A stretch of DNA of 54,179 nucleotides from positions 1 through 54,179 of the forward strand of contig JAEWQJ010000059.1 of NCBI GenBank assembly GCA_023399215.1, written 5' to 3'. Both the position numbers and the translations under genes were made by a program. Within the stretch, counting starts at the first letter, position 1. The number at the start of each line of letters is the position of its first letter. This document shows, in pieces, positions 42,054 through 50,167 of this stretch. The notes beneath the pieces are model-generated. The model worked only from the letters and a program-made list of their open reading frames with translations. It ran no database searches and was not told the DNA's origin. This DNA comes from Methanobacteriota archaeon. GTDB taxonomy: Archaea; Halobacteriota; Methanosarcinia; Methanosarcinales; Methanosarcinaceae.

Positions 42054-42167
42054 CAACTAATTCGTGAGTTTATTATATTTCCTCAATTAATTCGTGAGTC
42101 TGCTATATCTCCTCAATTAATTCGTGAGTCTGCTATATTTCCTCAATTAATTCGTGAGTTTACTATG
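42054..42167. repeat. 30-bp tandem repeat, nearly four copies
   Basis: Units of CAATTAATTCGTGAGTCTGC plus TATATTTCCT are repeated from 42054 to the 3' end of the propeller/PKD gene. The unit is ten codons long, but coding use is not supported. Confidence 0.95.
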
Positions 42168-42168
42168 T

Positions 42169-43917
42169 TTATTTGCTTACTACAATATATCCAGAAATAG
42201 TTTTAGTATTACTGCCTTGAGCATTCTTTACTGTTAAGCTAACAGTATATGTTCCTGCCTTTGAATACTTGTGAACCGGATTCTGGAGGAATGACTTTGA
42301 ACCATCTCCAAAATCCCATTTCCATGCAGCAGGTGTCCCTGTGCTTGTGTCAGTAAATTTAACGTTTAATGATGCTTTTCCAGAGGTGGGAGTTGCAGAG
42401 AATTCAGCAACTGGTTTTGTTACAACTTTTATATATTCTGTTTTTGTTACCGTATTACTGCCTTTAGCATTCTTTATTTTTAAGCTAACAGTATATACCC
42501 CTGTCTTTGAATACTTATGAGTCGGATTCTGGAGGTATGACTTTGATCCGTCTCCAAAGCTCCAGAACCAGGAAGTTGGGGAGCCAGTGCTTGTGTCAGT
42601 AAATTTAACATTTAATGGTGCTTTCCCAGAGGTAGGAGATGCAGAGAATTCAGCAACTGGTTTTGTTGTAACTTTTATATATCCGGTTTTTGTTATTGTG
42701 TTACGTCCTGCTGCATTCTTTACCGTTAAGCTAACAGTATATGTTCCTGCCCTTGAATACTTGTGAGTTGGGCTCTGGAGGTATGACTTTGATCCATCTC
42801 CAAAGTTCCAGAACCAGGAAGTTGGGGAGCCAGTGCTTGTGTCAGTAAATTTAACATTTAATGGGGCTTTCCCAGAAGTTGGAGATGCAGAAAAAGCAGC
42901 TACCGGGAGGGTTGAACCGAGAGTAACCATGTAAATATCAGGACCTTCATTTCTCCAGTCCACCCATACAATTTTGTTACCATAAATATCAGGCGCTTCT
43001 GCTGTTTCACTAGTGGATATCTCTTTAATCTCGGAAGTGGAGAGGTTATACTTATAGATATCAGGGGACCTGCCTCCAGCTTGAGAAAGAGAATATACAA
43101 TATTATCACCGTAGATTTTAGGGTTGCTTATTGAATCAGTGAATTTGAAGAGCACATTTTGCGTTTTAGTAGAGAGATCCATCACATAAACACCGTAAAC
43201 ATAATCATCATCAGTAGTTGCACCTACCCACACTACCCTGTTCCCGTAAATTGCAGGTGAGTAATGGCCACCAGTGGTGAATTTTGTTGTTGATATTTTA
43301 GTCTCCTTCTTATTGGAAAAATCGTACATGTAGATATCAGGGTGGCGATAATCTCCATCGCGTTCGTCCTGCCACACTATTCTATTATCGTATATAGCAG
43401 GATAAAATGCTTTACCGCTGGTAGTAATTTGAGTTTCTTTTTTAGTAGATAGATCATACATGTAAATATTCGAAATTTTATTACTTTCGTCCTGCCATAC
43501 TATTCTATTACCGCAAATTGCAGGATTATGTGCCCCTCCACTTTTAGAAATACGGGTTTGTATTTTTGTAGAGAGATCTTCCACGTAAATGTCATGACCT
43601 CCGTTGCGCTCATCTTCCCAAACTACCAGATTTCCATAGATAGCAGGATTTATCTGATCTGTTTTATTGGTAGTGTGAATTTCTGTTTTGGTGGAGAGAT
43701 CAAATATGCATATGTCCCAGTTTCCATTGCGGTTATCCTGCCACACTATCTTGTCACCATAGATATCTGGATTGGCTGCCGTTCCATGGTTGGTTATCCG
43801 AGTTTCAGTGATTGCAGATGGAGAAGCTGCTGATGCTGTAGATGAAACCAGAATTAAAAATAAAATCAGAACCGTTAGTACTGAAGCTACTGAATATAAT
43901 TTTTTGTTAATTTTCAT
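42169..43917 (-). CDS. Secreted TolB-like propeller protein with three PKD domains
   Basis: A 582-residue protein with a signal peptide (VASVLTVLILFLILVSSTASA). Residues 38-335 hold about seven propeller blades with the repeated motif NPDIYGDKIVWQDNRNG-DI. Then come three PKD domains of about 85 residues, each beginning PVAEFSASPTSGKAPLNVKF and containing FGDGSKS and HKYSKAGTYTVSL. This layout is frequent in Methanosarcina surface-layer proteins and suggests cell-surface adhesion. The PKD repeats are very alike at DNA level, so recombination between them is easy. Start ATG 43917 is preceded by AAAAGGAGTAGG. Confidence 0.9.
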   Translation of the reverse strand: MKINKKLYSVASVLTVLILFLILVSSTASAASPSAITETRITNHGTAANPDIYGDKIVWQDNRNGNWDICIFDLSTKTEIHTTNKTDQINPAIYGNLVVWEDERNGGHDIYVEDLSTKIQTRISKSGGAHNPAICGNRIVWQDESNKISNIYMYDLSTKKETQITTSGKAFYPAIYDNRIVWQDERDGDYRHPDIYMYDFSNKKETKISTTKFTTGGHYSPAIYGNRVVWVGATTDDDYVYGVYVMDLSTKTQNVLFKFTDSISNPKIYGDNIVYSLSQAGGRSPDIYKYNLSTSEIKEISTSETAEAPDIYGNKIVWVDWRNEGPDIYMVTLGSTLPVAAFSASPTSGKAPLNVKFTDTSTGSPTSWFWNFGDGSKSYLQSPTHKYSRAGTYTVSLTVKNAAGRNTITKTGYIKVTTKPVAEFSASPTSGKAPLNVKFTDTSTGSPTSWFWSFGDGSKSYLQNPTHKYSKTGVYTVSLKIKNAKGSNTVTKTEYIKVVTKPVAEFSATPTSGKASLNVKFTDTSTGTPAAWKWDFGDGSKSFLQNPVHKYSKAGTYTVSLTVKNAQGSNTKTISGYIVVSK

Positions 43918-44835
43918 TATCCTACTCCTTTTCTTTTATATATTTTTCATATAAAAAATGTTAATATTTTTGATTTGTTTATATTTATAAACTTTTTTAT
44001 TAAAATCATAAATTTGCAAAAATCAGGCAATTCTAACGAAAATTTTAAAAAAAGTTTGCCAAGGAATAAGGATAGAAGAGAGGCAAATCTGCAAAGAAAT
44101 ATCTGGCTGCATTGGCGCAAAGAAATGAAAGAGAATTTTAAAAATCTTAATAAGATAAAAATAAATTAATAAAACAGATAATTGTGCTTTTCCAGAGGTT
44201 GGAGTTGCAGAGAATTCAGCAACTGGTTTTGTTACAACTTTTTTATAAAACAACTTAAAATGGCTTTAAATACTCACTGAAAAAAGAGTTCTGGTTCAAG
44301 GGAGTGGTTCAAACCCATAAAGCCCTACGATACCATCTTTACAATCTGGTTCCAAATGCTTGAAATAAAATGGAAATGAAATACTATGTGCAATTTTTCA
44401 AGAATTCCGGAAGAGTAAAAGCAATCTATGAGAAAAAGCAATCTATGAGAAAAAGCAATTTATGATACAATTTGATTACTACCTTCAAGAAGATAAAAAG
44501 AAATTAAGATTCTTGTGAAGATATCAATGTTTGATTCAAATACACGTCTTTAAAATAGAATACACCAACTTTGACTTTGGTTTGCTTAACCTGGTCAAAA
44601 GACAACTTCCAAAAAATAGTGTTATTGTCTGTTTTATCCTGCGAATAGTGAAGTACCGGATCTTAAGTCATCGGCTTGACCTAGCTGGGTAGTCTATAAA
44701 TCTTGACTTGCTACCTTTTAAAGGAAAAGTTGGCAGGTTTAATTTGTTGTTAGATTTAATTTATTAATCTTTGCGACAACTTGATCTTGGTTTGTTTCTA
44801 GAGTAGTCCATGCATTCAGATAAGTTTTTAGAGTT
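43918..44835. other. Intergenic region with a PKD relic and short repeats
   Basis: Besides the PKD fragment, three copies of AAAAGCAATCTATGAGA-like units lie at 44417-44466. A short plus-strand frame near 44291 (FWFKGVVQTHKALRYHLYNL) might be another relic, but is too short to name. The right end is the 3' flank of the ferredoxin gene. Confidence 0.5.
44185..44242 (-). pseudogene. Relic of a PKD-domain gene
   Basis: About 58 bases match the propeller/PKD gene at 42373-42430 with one difference, encoding the domain start VVTKPVAEFSATPTSGKA. The match stops abruptly on both sides. It is a fragment left by recombination or deletion of a paralogous surface gene. Confidence 0.9.
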
Positions 44836-45012
44836 TTATACGATGGTAATTGCCCCATGTACGCACACATTTAAACATACGCCGCAGTCATCGCATTTCT
44901 CTTCTATGACAAACGAAACATCATCGTCGTTGAGGGAAATTGCACATGCAGGACATTCGCCTATACAGCTTCCACAACTAGCGCAGGCATCGGCATTAAT
45001 TTTTGCTACCAT
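44836..45012 (-). CDS. 2[4Fe-4S] ferredoxin
   Basis: A 58-residue protein. Two cluster motifs are complete: CASCGSCIGECP (residues 10-21) and CDDCGVCLNVCVHG, the second ending in VHG where Pro is usual. The N-terminus MVAKINADA and C-terminus GAITIV are typical of clostridial-type ferredoxins in methanogens. It carries electrons at low potential in the cytoplasm and could supply hydrogenase, CODH or radical SAM enzymes. ATG 45012 is preceded by GGGAGTG at correct spacing. It appears monocistronic, in a region otherwise without genes. The plus-strand frame across it is a shadow. Confidence 0.95.
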   Translation of the reverse strand: MVAKINADACASCGSCIGECPACAISLNDDDVSFVIEEKCDDCGVCLNVCVHGAITIV

Positions 45013-45434
45013 GTCTTTTCACTCCCTACTTTATCAGTGTATTGATTTCGTTCACTGAATTTTATATAAACACGGTGTCGGTTCTGGTAGTTTGAAGGCT
45101 AAATTAAATTTCAGTAAGCAAAGAAGAGGGCATCAGGCATTTGCATATCCGGAAACCCATTTCCTTATTCTGACTTAATAATATAAAAATCTATATGATT
45201 ATATTAATCTTAGAATATTCTAATGCCAGTAAATGAGGAAATGATAAAATTGGAGTCATCACTTGAGTAAAAGAAAATAAGATTCTGTATGTAAGTTATG
45301 GGGAAAAACAAACAACCTGGAAATCTGTTATTGCTATTGAAGACCAGAGAGTTAGCCCGTTACCTGGCAGGAAAGACCAAAAATTTAGATTTTGTTAGTC
45401 CTGGTTATGGGGTTAGAGCCTGAGTTCCGCGTAT

Positions 45435-45488
45435 TTAAGCGCATAAATATAGACTGATATCGATATATGCGCTTAAGTTTAAGCGCAT
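45435..45488. promoter_or_regulatory. Three-box palindromic array (TTAAGCGCAT)
   Basis: TTAAGCGCAT at 45435, its inverse ATGCGCTTAA at 45467 and the direct form again at 45479 form one perfect close palindrome (45467-45488, two-base centre) and one distant pair. Related ATATGCGCCT occurs at 45551. Could be a protein-binding array or alternative RNA hairpins. Confidence 0.6.
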
Positions 45489-45642
45489 CAGTTGCAAGGT
45501 AAAATACAGAAATCGTAATTATCTGACCTCATCGATTTGCGGAAAAGCATATATGCGCCTAAAAAGGCGGAAGTTAGGTTAGAGAGTAAATTCTCAAGAG
45601 ACTAGGCAAAAGATACTCAATATTTCATATTCCGATTGGAAA

Positions 45643-45777
45643 AAGTTAGGTTTTTCTAAGGGAATTTTACATTACATGAAGCAGAATGCTAAAAGTGATA
45701 AGCTTTTTTCCCTAAACAGTCATGTTTTGGAGAGAGTTCAGGCCTGGAAAAACTTGAAAAGAAAAAAAGAAAAAGAT
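45643..45777 (+). pseudogene. Decayed C-terminal fragment (possible Cas1-type)
   Basis: The open stretch reads DWKKLGFSKGILHYMKQNAK then SDKLFSLNSHVLERVQAWKN. It has no start or upstream domain. It matches the more degraded copy at 41711 in order and wording. From memory it resembles the last part of a Methanosarcina Cas1-like protein; family identity is uncertain. Confidence 0.5.
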
Positions 45778-45810
45778 ATAAAAAGCAAAAAAGTTGCCTT
45801 AATATTATTT

Positions 45811-47436
45811 TCAGGCAATTGCCCTCAACTTTTCTAACCCTTCGTCAATCTTAACCTGGGCTTCTTCAATGATCTTTATAAGCTCTAGTTTTGGAAGTTC
45901 TTTTTCTTCGATACTCGGCTTTACCGCTTGTATGGCGGGTCTGACTTCAGATGTGCCCACCTGGAATGTTACAATTCGGCCGGGTGCTGAGATGTTGGAG
46001 ACGATCAGGCCGGACTCCGAGCCGTCCCACAGGTTGGAGGATGGCAGAGTGGAATGGCTTATGGCTGTGGTCGTTGTCTCTTTGAATAGATCCATCTCGT
46101 CTCCCATATTCCGGTTGGTTTCAAGGTCCAGATGCCCGTCAGCCTGAAGTAATCCACACTGATAATGCTTGGTGGGAGTTCCTCCCTGCCACTCATTGGA
46201 TCCCATTATATCACAATGATACACAGCCAGGCCACTGGAAGGTATATCTTTATCAAGGTCCAACTGAGACCGATTCTCAATCAAGAAGTATTCATTGCAG
46301 AAGTCTTCATGGCGTTTCCTGCTCTCAAAGATGTGGATCGTGTTGTAGTCTCCATGCACTATCTGGTACTCACCAGGTTTGTCCAGGCGCACCACATTGT
46401 CGCACCAGCCTACAAGATAACGCAAATAAGCACATACAGGAGATGGTACCCTTCCGTTATCGTTATGATTGCCCGCGCTCATGAGGCAGTAATAGCCGAG
46501 ACCTGCACTCTTTTCAAAATCGCCATCTCTAACGCCGTAGTCATAGAGATCTGGCCAGCGGCAGAGCATATGGCCATTCTCATGGCAGAATGTGCCTATG
46601 CTCATGTCCTCTTTGCTCCGGCCAAGGCTGGAAAGCATATAGAAATGGGTCTTCATATTGCCGCGCTTGAGCTTCAGAAAGTAATTATGGGGCCATAGCT
46701 CTCCTATGTACTGGGTCTGACCTGCATAGAGGAAGTTGATAGCATCCACTATTCCCTCATCCTGCGAGTCGAACATTTTGAGATCCACACCGCTGGCTAT
46801 TGCCAGGTCCAGGGCTTCCTCGACCAGAAGATGGTTGGCATAGTATTGTCGGTTCTTGCTCAATGTTACCGGCCTGACTACCACATTGGTGTAATTCAGC
46901 TTTCCTCCAGACATGATCCGGAAGTACTCTCGGACGGAGCAGAAATTTCCGTTTTCGGTGTAATTTTCTCCGTTGAGCATTCTATCCACGTCTTCCCTAG
47001 TAACAGTGCTTTTCATATCTTTGAACTGAACCAGAATGGTCAATCCTTTAATGTCTCCCCTGGATAATCTACGACCTTCAAGAAGACCCTTATTGGGCCC
47101 GAAAGTCCTGAGGGTAGCAACGGGCTGGTACAGCTCTGTCGGAGGATTCATTCTGGCATACCTGGTTTCGAACTTGGAATTTCTTACCTGTTCGGACTCC
47201 TTGAGATGCCGCCAAATCTTCTCGGGTGGAGCACGGCTTAAGTCCACTCCGCTGGAGACGAATTCGCCTTTGATCAGATATGCGTAGCAGAACTGCCCTA
47301 AATCGATATCATAAACCACCGTATACCCGTCAAGGTTCTCGTAGCGAGAATAGAATTCATCACCAAAAACTTTAAGTTTTACATCAGGTCCCTTCTCTTG
47401 AGAGAAGGTGAGTATCTCCCCAGTTATTGCACTCAT
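45811..47436 (-). CDS. M6-family-like zinc metalloprotease
   Basis: A 541-residue protein. Residues 1-95 are a prodomain-like unit (VKLKVFGDEFYSRYENLDGYTVVYD). The catalytic part has GLTILVQFKDMKSTVTREDVDRML, NFCSVREYFRIMSGGKLNYT and the zinc motif HENGHMLCRWPDLYDYG (His285, Glu286, His289, Asp293), followed by GYYCLMSAGNHNDNGRVPSPVCAY, as in immune-inhibitor-A-type peptidases. The C-terminus is a helical tail (ELIKIIEEAQVKIDEGLEKL). No signal peptide is present, unusual for the family, so export may use another route or it acts inside. A truncated paralogue of its first 95 residues is at 48201. Confidence 0.85.
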   Translation of the reverse strand: MSAITGEILTFSQEKGPDVKLKVFGDEFYSRYENLDGYTVVYDIDLGQFCYAYLIKGEFVSSGVDLSRAPPEKIWRHLKESEQVRNSKFETRYARMNPPTELYQPVATLRTFGPNKGLLEGRRLSRGDIKGLTILVQFKDMKSTVTREDVDRMLNGENYTENGNFCSVREYFRIMSGGKLNYTNVVVRPVTLSKNRQYYANHLLVEEALDLAIASGVDLKMFDSQDEGIVDAINFLYAGQTQYIGELWPHNYFLKLKRGNMKTHFYMLSSLGRSKEDMSIGTFCHENGHMLCRWPDLYDYGVRDGDFEKSAGLGYYCLMSAGNHNDNGRVPSPVCAYLRYLVGWCDNVVRLDKPGEYQIVHGDYNTIHIFESRKRHEDFCNEYFLIENRSQLDLDKDIPSSGLAVYHCDIMGSNEWQGGTPTKHYQCGLLQADGHLDLETNRNMGDEMDLFKETTTTAISHSTLPSSNLWDGSESGLIVSNISAPGRIVTFQVGTSEVRPAIQAVKPSIEEKELPKLELIKIIEEAQVKIDEGLEKLRAIA

Positions 47437-48200
47437 CTTTAACTATCTCCTGGCATTGGCTTTAAGGCCGTCTTTAAGGCCTTTTGATAAAATAGTCTAA
47501 AAACTGTTTAACTGTATATTTAGAAACATTCGTTGTTGAAAATCGCATACCAGCTTGATGTTTCTTTTTTTGGCCTGGTTACTTTCTAATCAGCAATTTT
47601 TTCAGCCCACTCAAAATATTGAACACAAAATATTGAATAATCCCATATTTTTATTAAATATATTAATATAAAATAGCTTATGAAATAATACTTAGAATCG
47701 GTTGTTTGTATCCAGAATTTTTTCTTTTATATTTAATCTCATTTTTTCAAGAAAATCTAAAGCTTTTTTAATAGCTTGGAGAAAATGTCTCTATTACGAC
47801 GATTGGTGCAACAAATTATGAGTTCTTACCCAAGTTATTATTACTCATGGATCATGGAAGCTTCAAAAAAGCTTTCTGAAAACTTCAATATTAGTAGACA
47901 CGAAAAAGAAGGTAATATTAGGATGGGAGATTAGTCAGAAAACAGATCATAAAATCAAACATGCAAATGTCTCAAATGATCTCATAAGACAATCAAACAG
48001 GGCAAGAAAATCACAATGTTACGTGATGGATAAAGAGTCTGATTCCGAAAAAATTTATGTTTTAATTAGATATGTTCTAATTAGAGAAGAAATCAAATTT
48101 GTATCAAATAAAGGATTTCTATAAAGCCGATAATTAAATATTAATTTACATAATAAGTTTGATGGAAATGAATGATGCTAATTGATCTTTATTATGGCAG
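47437..48200. other. Intergenic region dominated by a transposase relic
   Basis: It contains the upstream region of the M6 gene and an IS5-like transposase remnant (47855-48124) between it and the truncated paralogue. AT-rich stretches at 47600-47760 show no gene. Confidence 0.5.
47855..48124 (+). pseudogene. IS5-like transposase remnant
   Basis: The frame reads SWKLQKSFLKTSILVDTKKK and VILGWEISQKTDHKIKHA, then CYVMDKESDSEKIYVLIR, ending at TAA 48122. The DTKKK-ILGWEIS and CYVMDK-DSEKI segments are those around the first and second catalytic Asp of IS5-group DDE transposases in Methanosarcina. It lacks the N-terminus and the final Glu region, so is inactive. Confidence 0.7.
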
Positions 48201-48491
48201 CTAATGTCGGGAGAATCTTTTTTCGGCTTTTTGCATGCGCACTTCACCCAATTCTTCTATGTGTTTTTTAAGTCCAGATGGTGGATTAAGGCTTAAATCA
48301 ACTCCACTGGAGACAAAACGGCCATCTTTTAGTCTGGCATATGTGAATTTTCCTAGAGTTTCATCGTAGATCACGGTGTATCCTTCTTCCGTTTCATAGC
48401 GAGCGTAGAACTCATCTCCAAAAACCCTCAGTCTTACCTCAGGACCGTTTTCTTGATCAAAACTCAGTAATTCCCCAAATATAGCGGTCAT
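48201..48491 (-). pseudogene. Truncated paralogue of the M6 protease (prodomain only)
   Basis: 96 residues strongly similar to residues 1-95 of the M6 protein at 45811 (VFGDEFYARYETEEGYTVIYDETLGKF, DGRFVSSGVDLS). It stops at TAG right after KRFSRH, where the full-length protein continues with ARMNPPTELYQP. The catalytic domain is missing and an IS5-like remnant lies just beyond. It is probably a truncated gene; however the start (ATG 48491 with a GGATAAGAGATG leader) and clean frame mean it could still make a free prodomain acting as an inhibitor or regulator. Confidence 0.75.
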
Positions 48492-48753
48492 CTCTTATCC
48501 GTCCATGGCATCCCCAAAGTACTAATATATTAATTAAAAGTTTTTGCAAATAAATCTTTTCCATCCTGCTAATGGATGTGTCGTCTGGAATCGTTTTCCA
48601 TCTTTTTTGAATAATATCCTAAAAATATAAAATCAAAACGAATTTGTATAACTTTAAAATTAATATTAGGCTTAGAGTTTTTAAAAAATGATACTGTTGA
48701 TATTTTGAAGTTGCGTACAAAAAATCTGGATAATCTATATCCCACGAATTTAG

Positions 48754-48835
48754 TGCGAGGGATGGGATTCGAAACCACGAAATCCCTCGATGCAGGATCT
48801 TAAGCCTAACATTGGAGCAATTATCCAATTTATAT
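48754..48835 (-). pseudogene. tRNA-Leu(UAA)-like remnant, 3' half
   Basis: On the minus strand the acceptor 3' strand CCCTCGC-A, T-loop TTCGAAT and flanking GTGGT/CCCAT, a variable arm, and the anticodon loop CTTAAGA (UAA, with U33 and G37) can be read. Defects are a U at position 53 where G53 is universal, a broken anticodon stem (one base short), and no GCGAGGG 5' acceptor strand. It is a decayed tRNA or an integrase attachment-site copy of a tRNA 3' end. Confidence 0.6.
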
Positions 48836-49040
48836 GGCTGTGACCTTGTTCTAAATGTTATATGGTGCTTTTTTTCTTAACTCTCAGCCAAGTGCTGTAA
48901 TCCCTTTTTATCACTAATGAAGAAAGCTATAACTGTTTCTGTCAAAAATACAACCATAGAACAGTATTTTTTTACAGAACGCATCGTATATCGATGTAAA
49001 TTCTCCATATTGCATGTTTTTTTGGCTAATTTAACACGTC

Positions 49041-49128
49041 CTCTATGAGAAATCTAATAGGTCTAAGTCCTCCACAATTTTCAATCAAAGACTTAAACTT
49101 TGTAACCAGTTTCTCATAAAGCTTCTTT
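49041..49128 (-). pseudogene. Possible transposase relic
   Basis: The minus strand reads KKLYEKLVTKFKSLIENCGG then LRPIRFLIEDVLN before a stop, with another stop just upstream. The segment is protein-like and reminds me of Methanosarcina transposase interiors, but it is too short to assign. Confidence 0.3.
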
Positions 49129-49406
49129 TCTTACTTTGTATTTCTTTTTGAATCAAATATCACTAGATTTTGGAACTGAGTCATTATTCTACATTACCAA
49201 AATGAAGCTTAAATTTACTCTCAACATTTAATCTTTTGTGTCGCTTGCTGCTGTATCACGCATTAGACTTTCAAATAGTTTTGAATCTACGAAATAATTT
49301 CAGGATACAAAAATTTTCTCAATAACTATAACTTAAATTTTTTAAATGGTTGACATATAATTTTTTCCATATGTACTGGCCACAAGATTAAAATACAATA
49401 AATTAA

Positions 49407-49450
49407 TTGATAATATCAATAGTTAGGAATTTAACTATTGATATTATCAA
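49407..49450. terminator. Perfect 19-bp inverted repeat, six-base loop
   Basis: TTGATAATATCAATAGTTA (49407-49425) and its exact reverse complement (49432-49450) flank GGAATT. It could be a bidirectional terminator, an operator, or an end of a lost mobile element. It stands upstream of the MarR pseudogene. Confidence 0.8.
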
Positions 49451-49614
49451 CATTTTGAATTAAATCTCAGATCTTGGAGGCTAGATATCCATTAGAACTG
49501 AAATTGATGTGGATTTTAGATACGAAAAATTCCTTCCCATCTAAAACCAGATGTAGAAGGATTAGTGGTATAAAAATATGAGATGAAACAACGCTGAAGA
49601 AGACATTTCTCCTT

Positions 49615-49984
49615 ATGAAAAGGGATGTTCTTAAGAGCATAATTTTTGAACAGCGTTTCCAGAAAAAAGTTATGAATAAGTTCAGGGAACTGAGCACGAA
49701 TCAATCCAAGGTGATCAAGATAATGGGCATGGAAGGTAAGATTACACCCTCAACCATTGGAAATTACACCGGTATGGATAGAGAAGCAGCGTAATCCGAA
49801 TGATTGATGATCCGGAAAAGAAAGAGATAGTTTTTCGGGAAATAATCCGGAAGGCCAAAGAAAAGTGCTTATCTCCCTGACAGATAAAGGGCTTGAGTGT
49901 TGTGATTATTTTGATGGAGTCTTCAACGAAACCCTTAGTTTAATAGATCAATATGATGCCGAGGATTATTTACACAGATTCTAG
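49615..49984 (+). pseudogene. MarR-family regulator, broken by stop and frameshift
   Basis: The first part reads VIKIMGMEGKITPSTIGNYTGMDREAA and then hits TAA at 49792. Immediately after, RMIDDPEKKEIVFRE continues, and following a one-base shift near 49850 PEGQRKVLISLTDKGLECCD and a C-terminus ending YLHRF. These are the winged-helix parts of MarR proteins (recognition helix and the D-R wing with LTDKGLE). At least two lesions make it inactive. It lies 180 bases upstream of an RND exporter on the same strand, the classic MarR target, so the exporter has probably lost its local repressor. Confidence 0.8.
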
Positions 49985-50167
49985 ACGATGATGATGATTT
50001 TAAGAAAGATATGCATTGACGGATTTGAATCAGCACAGAGCCTTTGGAAGCAATCGCTAGTTGTAGGCTCATATGTACTTTACAACTATCTCCCAAAAAA
50101 GTAATGTGAGGGATGTGCTATTAAAAGTGTTTTTGAAAAACTTGGAGTATTTATCCATAACAACCGC

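Larger units (their letters stand above)
41530..42168. other. Intergenic region with protein relic and 30-bp repeats
   Basis: It contains a decayed protein end (41711-41850, described separately) and four 30-base tandem units. A 73-codon plus-strand frame at 41979-42200 is made largely of the repeat (QLIRESAIFP units) and starts at a TTG with no binding site; it is not called. Confidence 0.5.
45013..45810. other. Intergenic region with a palindromic box cluster and protein relic
   Basis: The left end is the ferredoxin promoter region (TTTATATAAAC near 45060-45070, a TATA box in either orientation). Notable are the TTAAGCGCAT box cluster at 45435-45488 and a decayed protein end at 45643-45777. 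No intact gene is visible. Confidence 0.5.
48492..49614. other. Gene-poor region with tRNA and transposase relics
   Basis: It holds the tRNA-Leu remnant (48754-48835), a minus-strand protein relic near 49041-49128, and a perfect 19-base hairpin (49407-49450). The remainder is AT-rich and shows no credible frame. Confidence 0.55.

Noticed and set aside
41979..42200. 73-codon frame with QLIRESAIFP repeats
   Set aside because: Starts at TTG without a binding site and consists mainly of the 30-bp tandem; it also overlaps the end of a real convergent gene.
44810..45058. 82-codon plus-strand frame
   Set aside because: The opposite strand encodes a textbook two-cluster ferredoxin with its own binding site.
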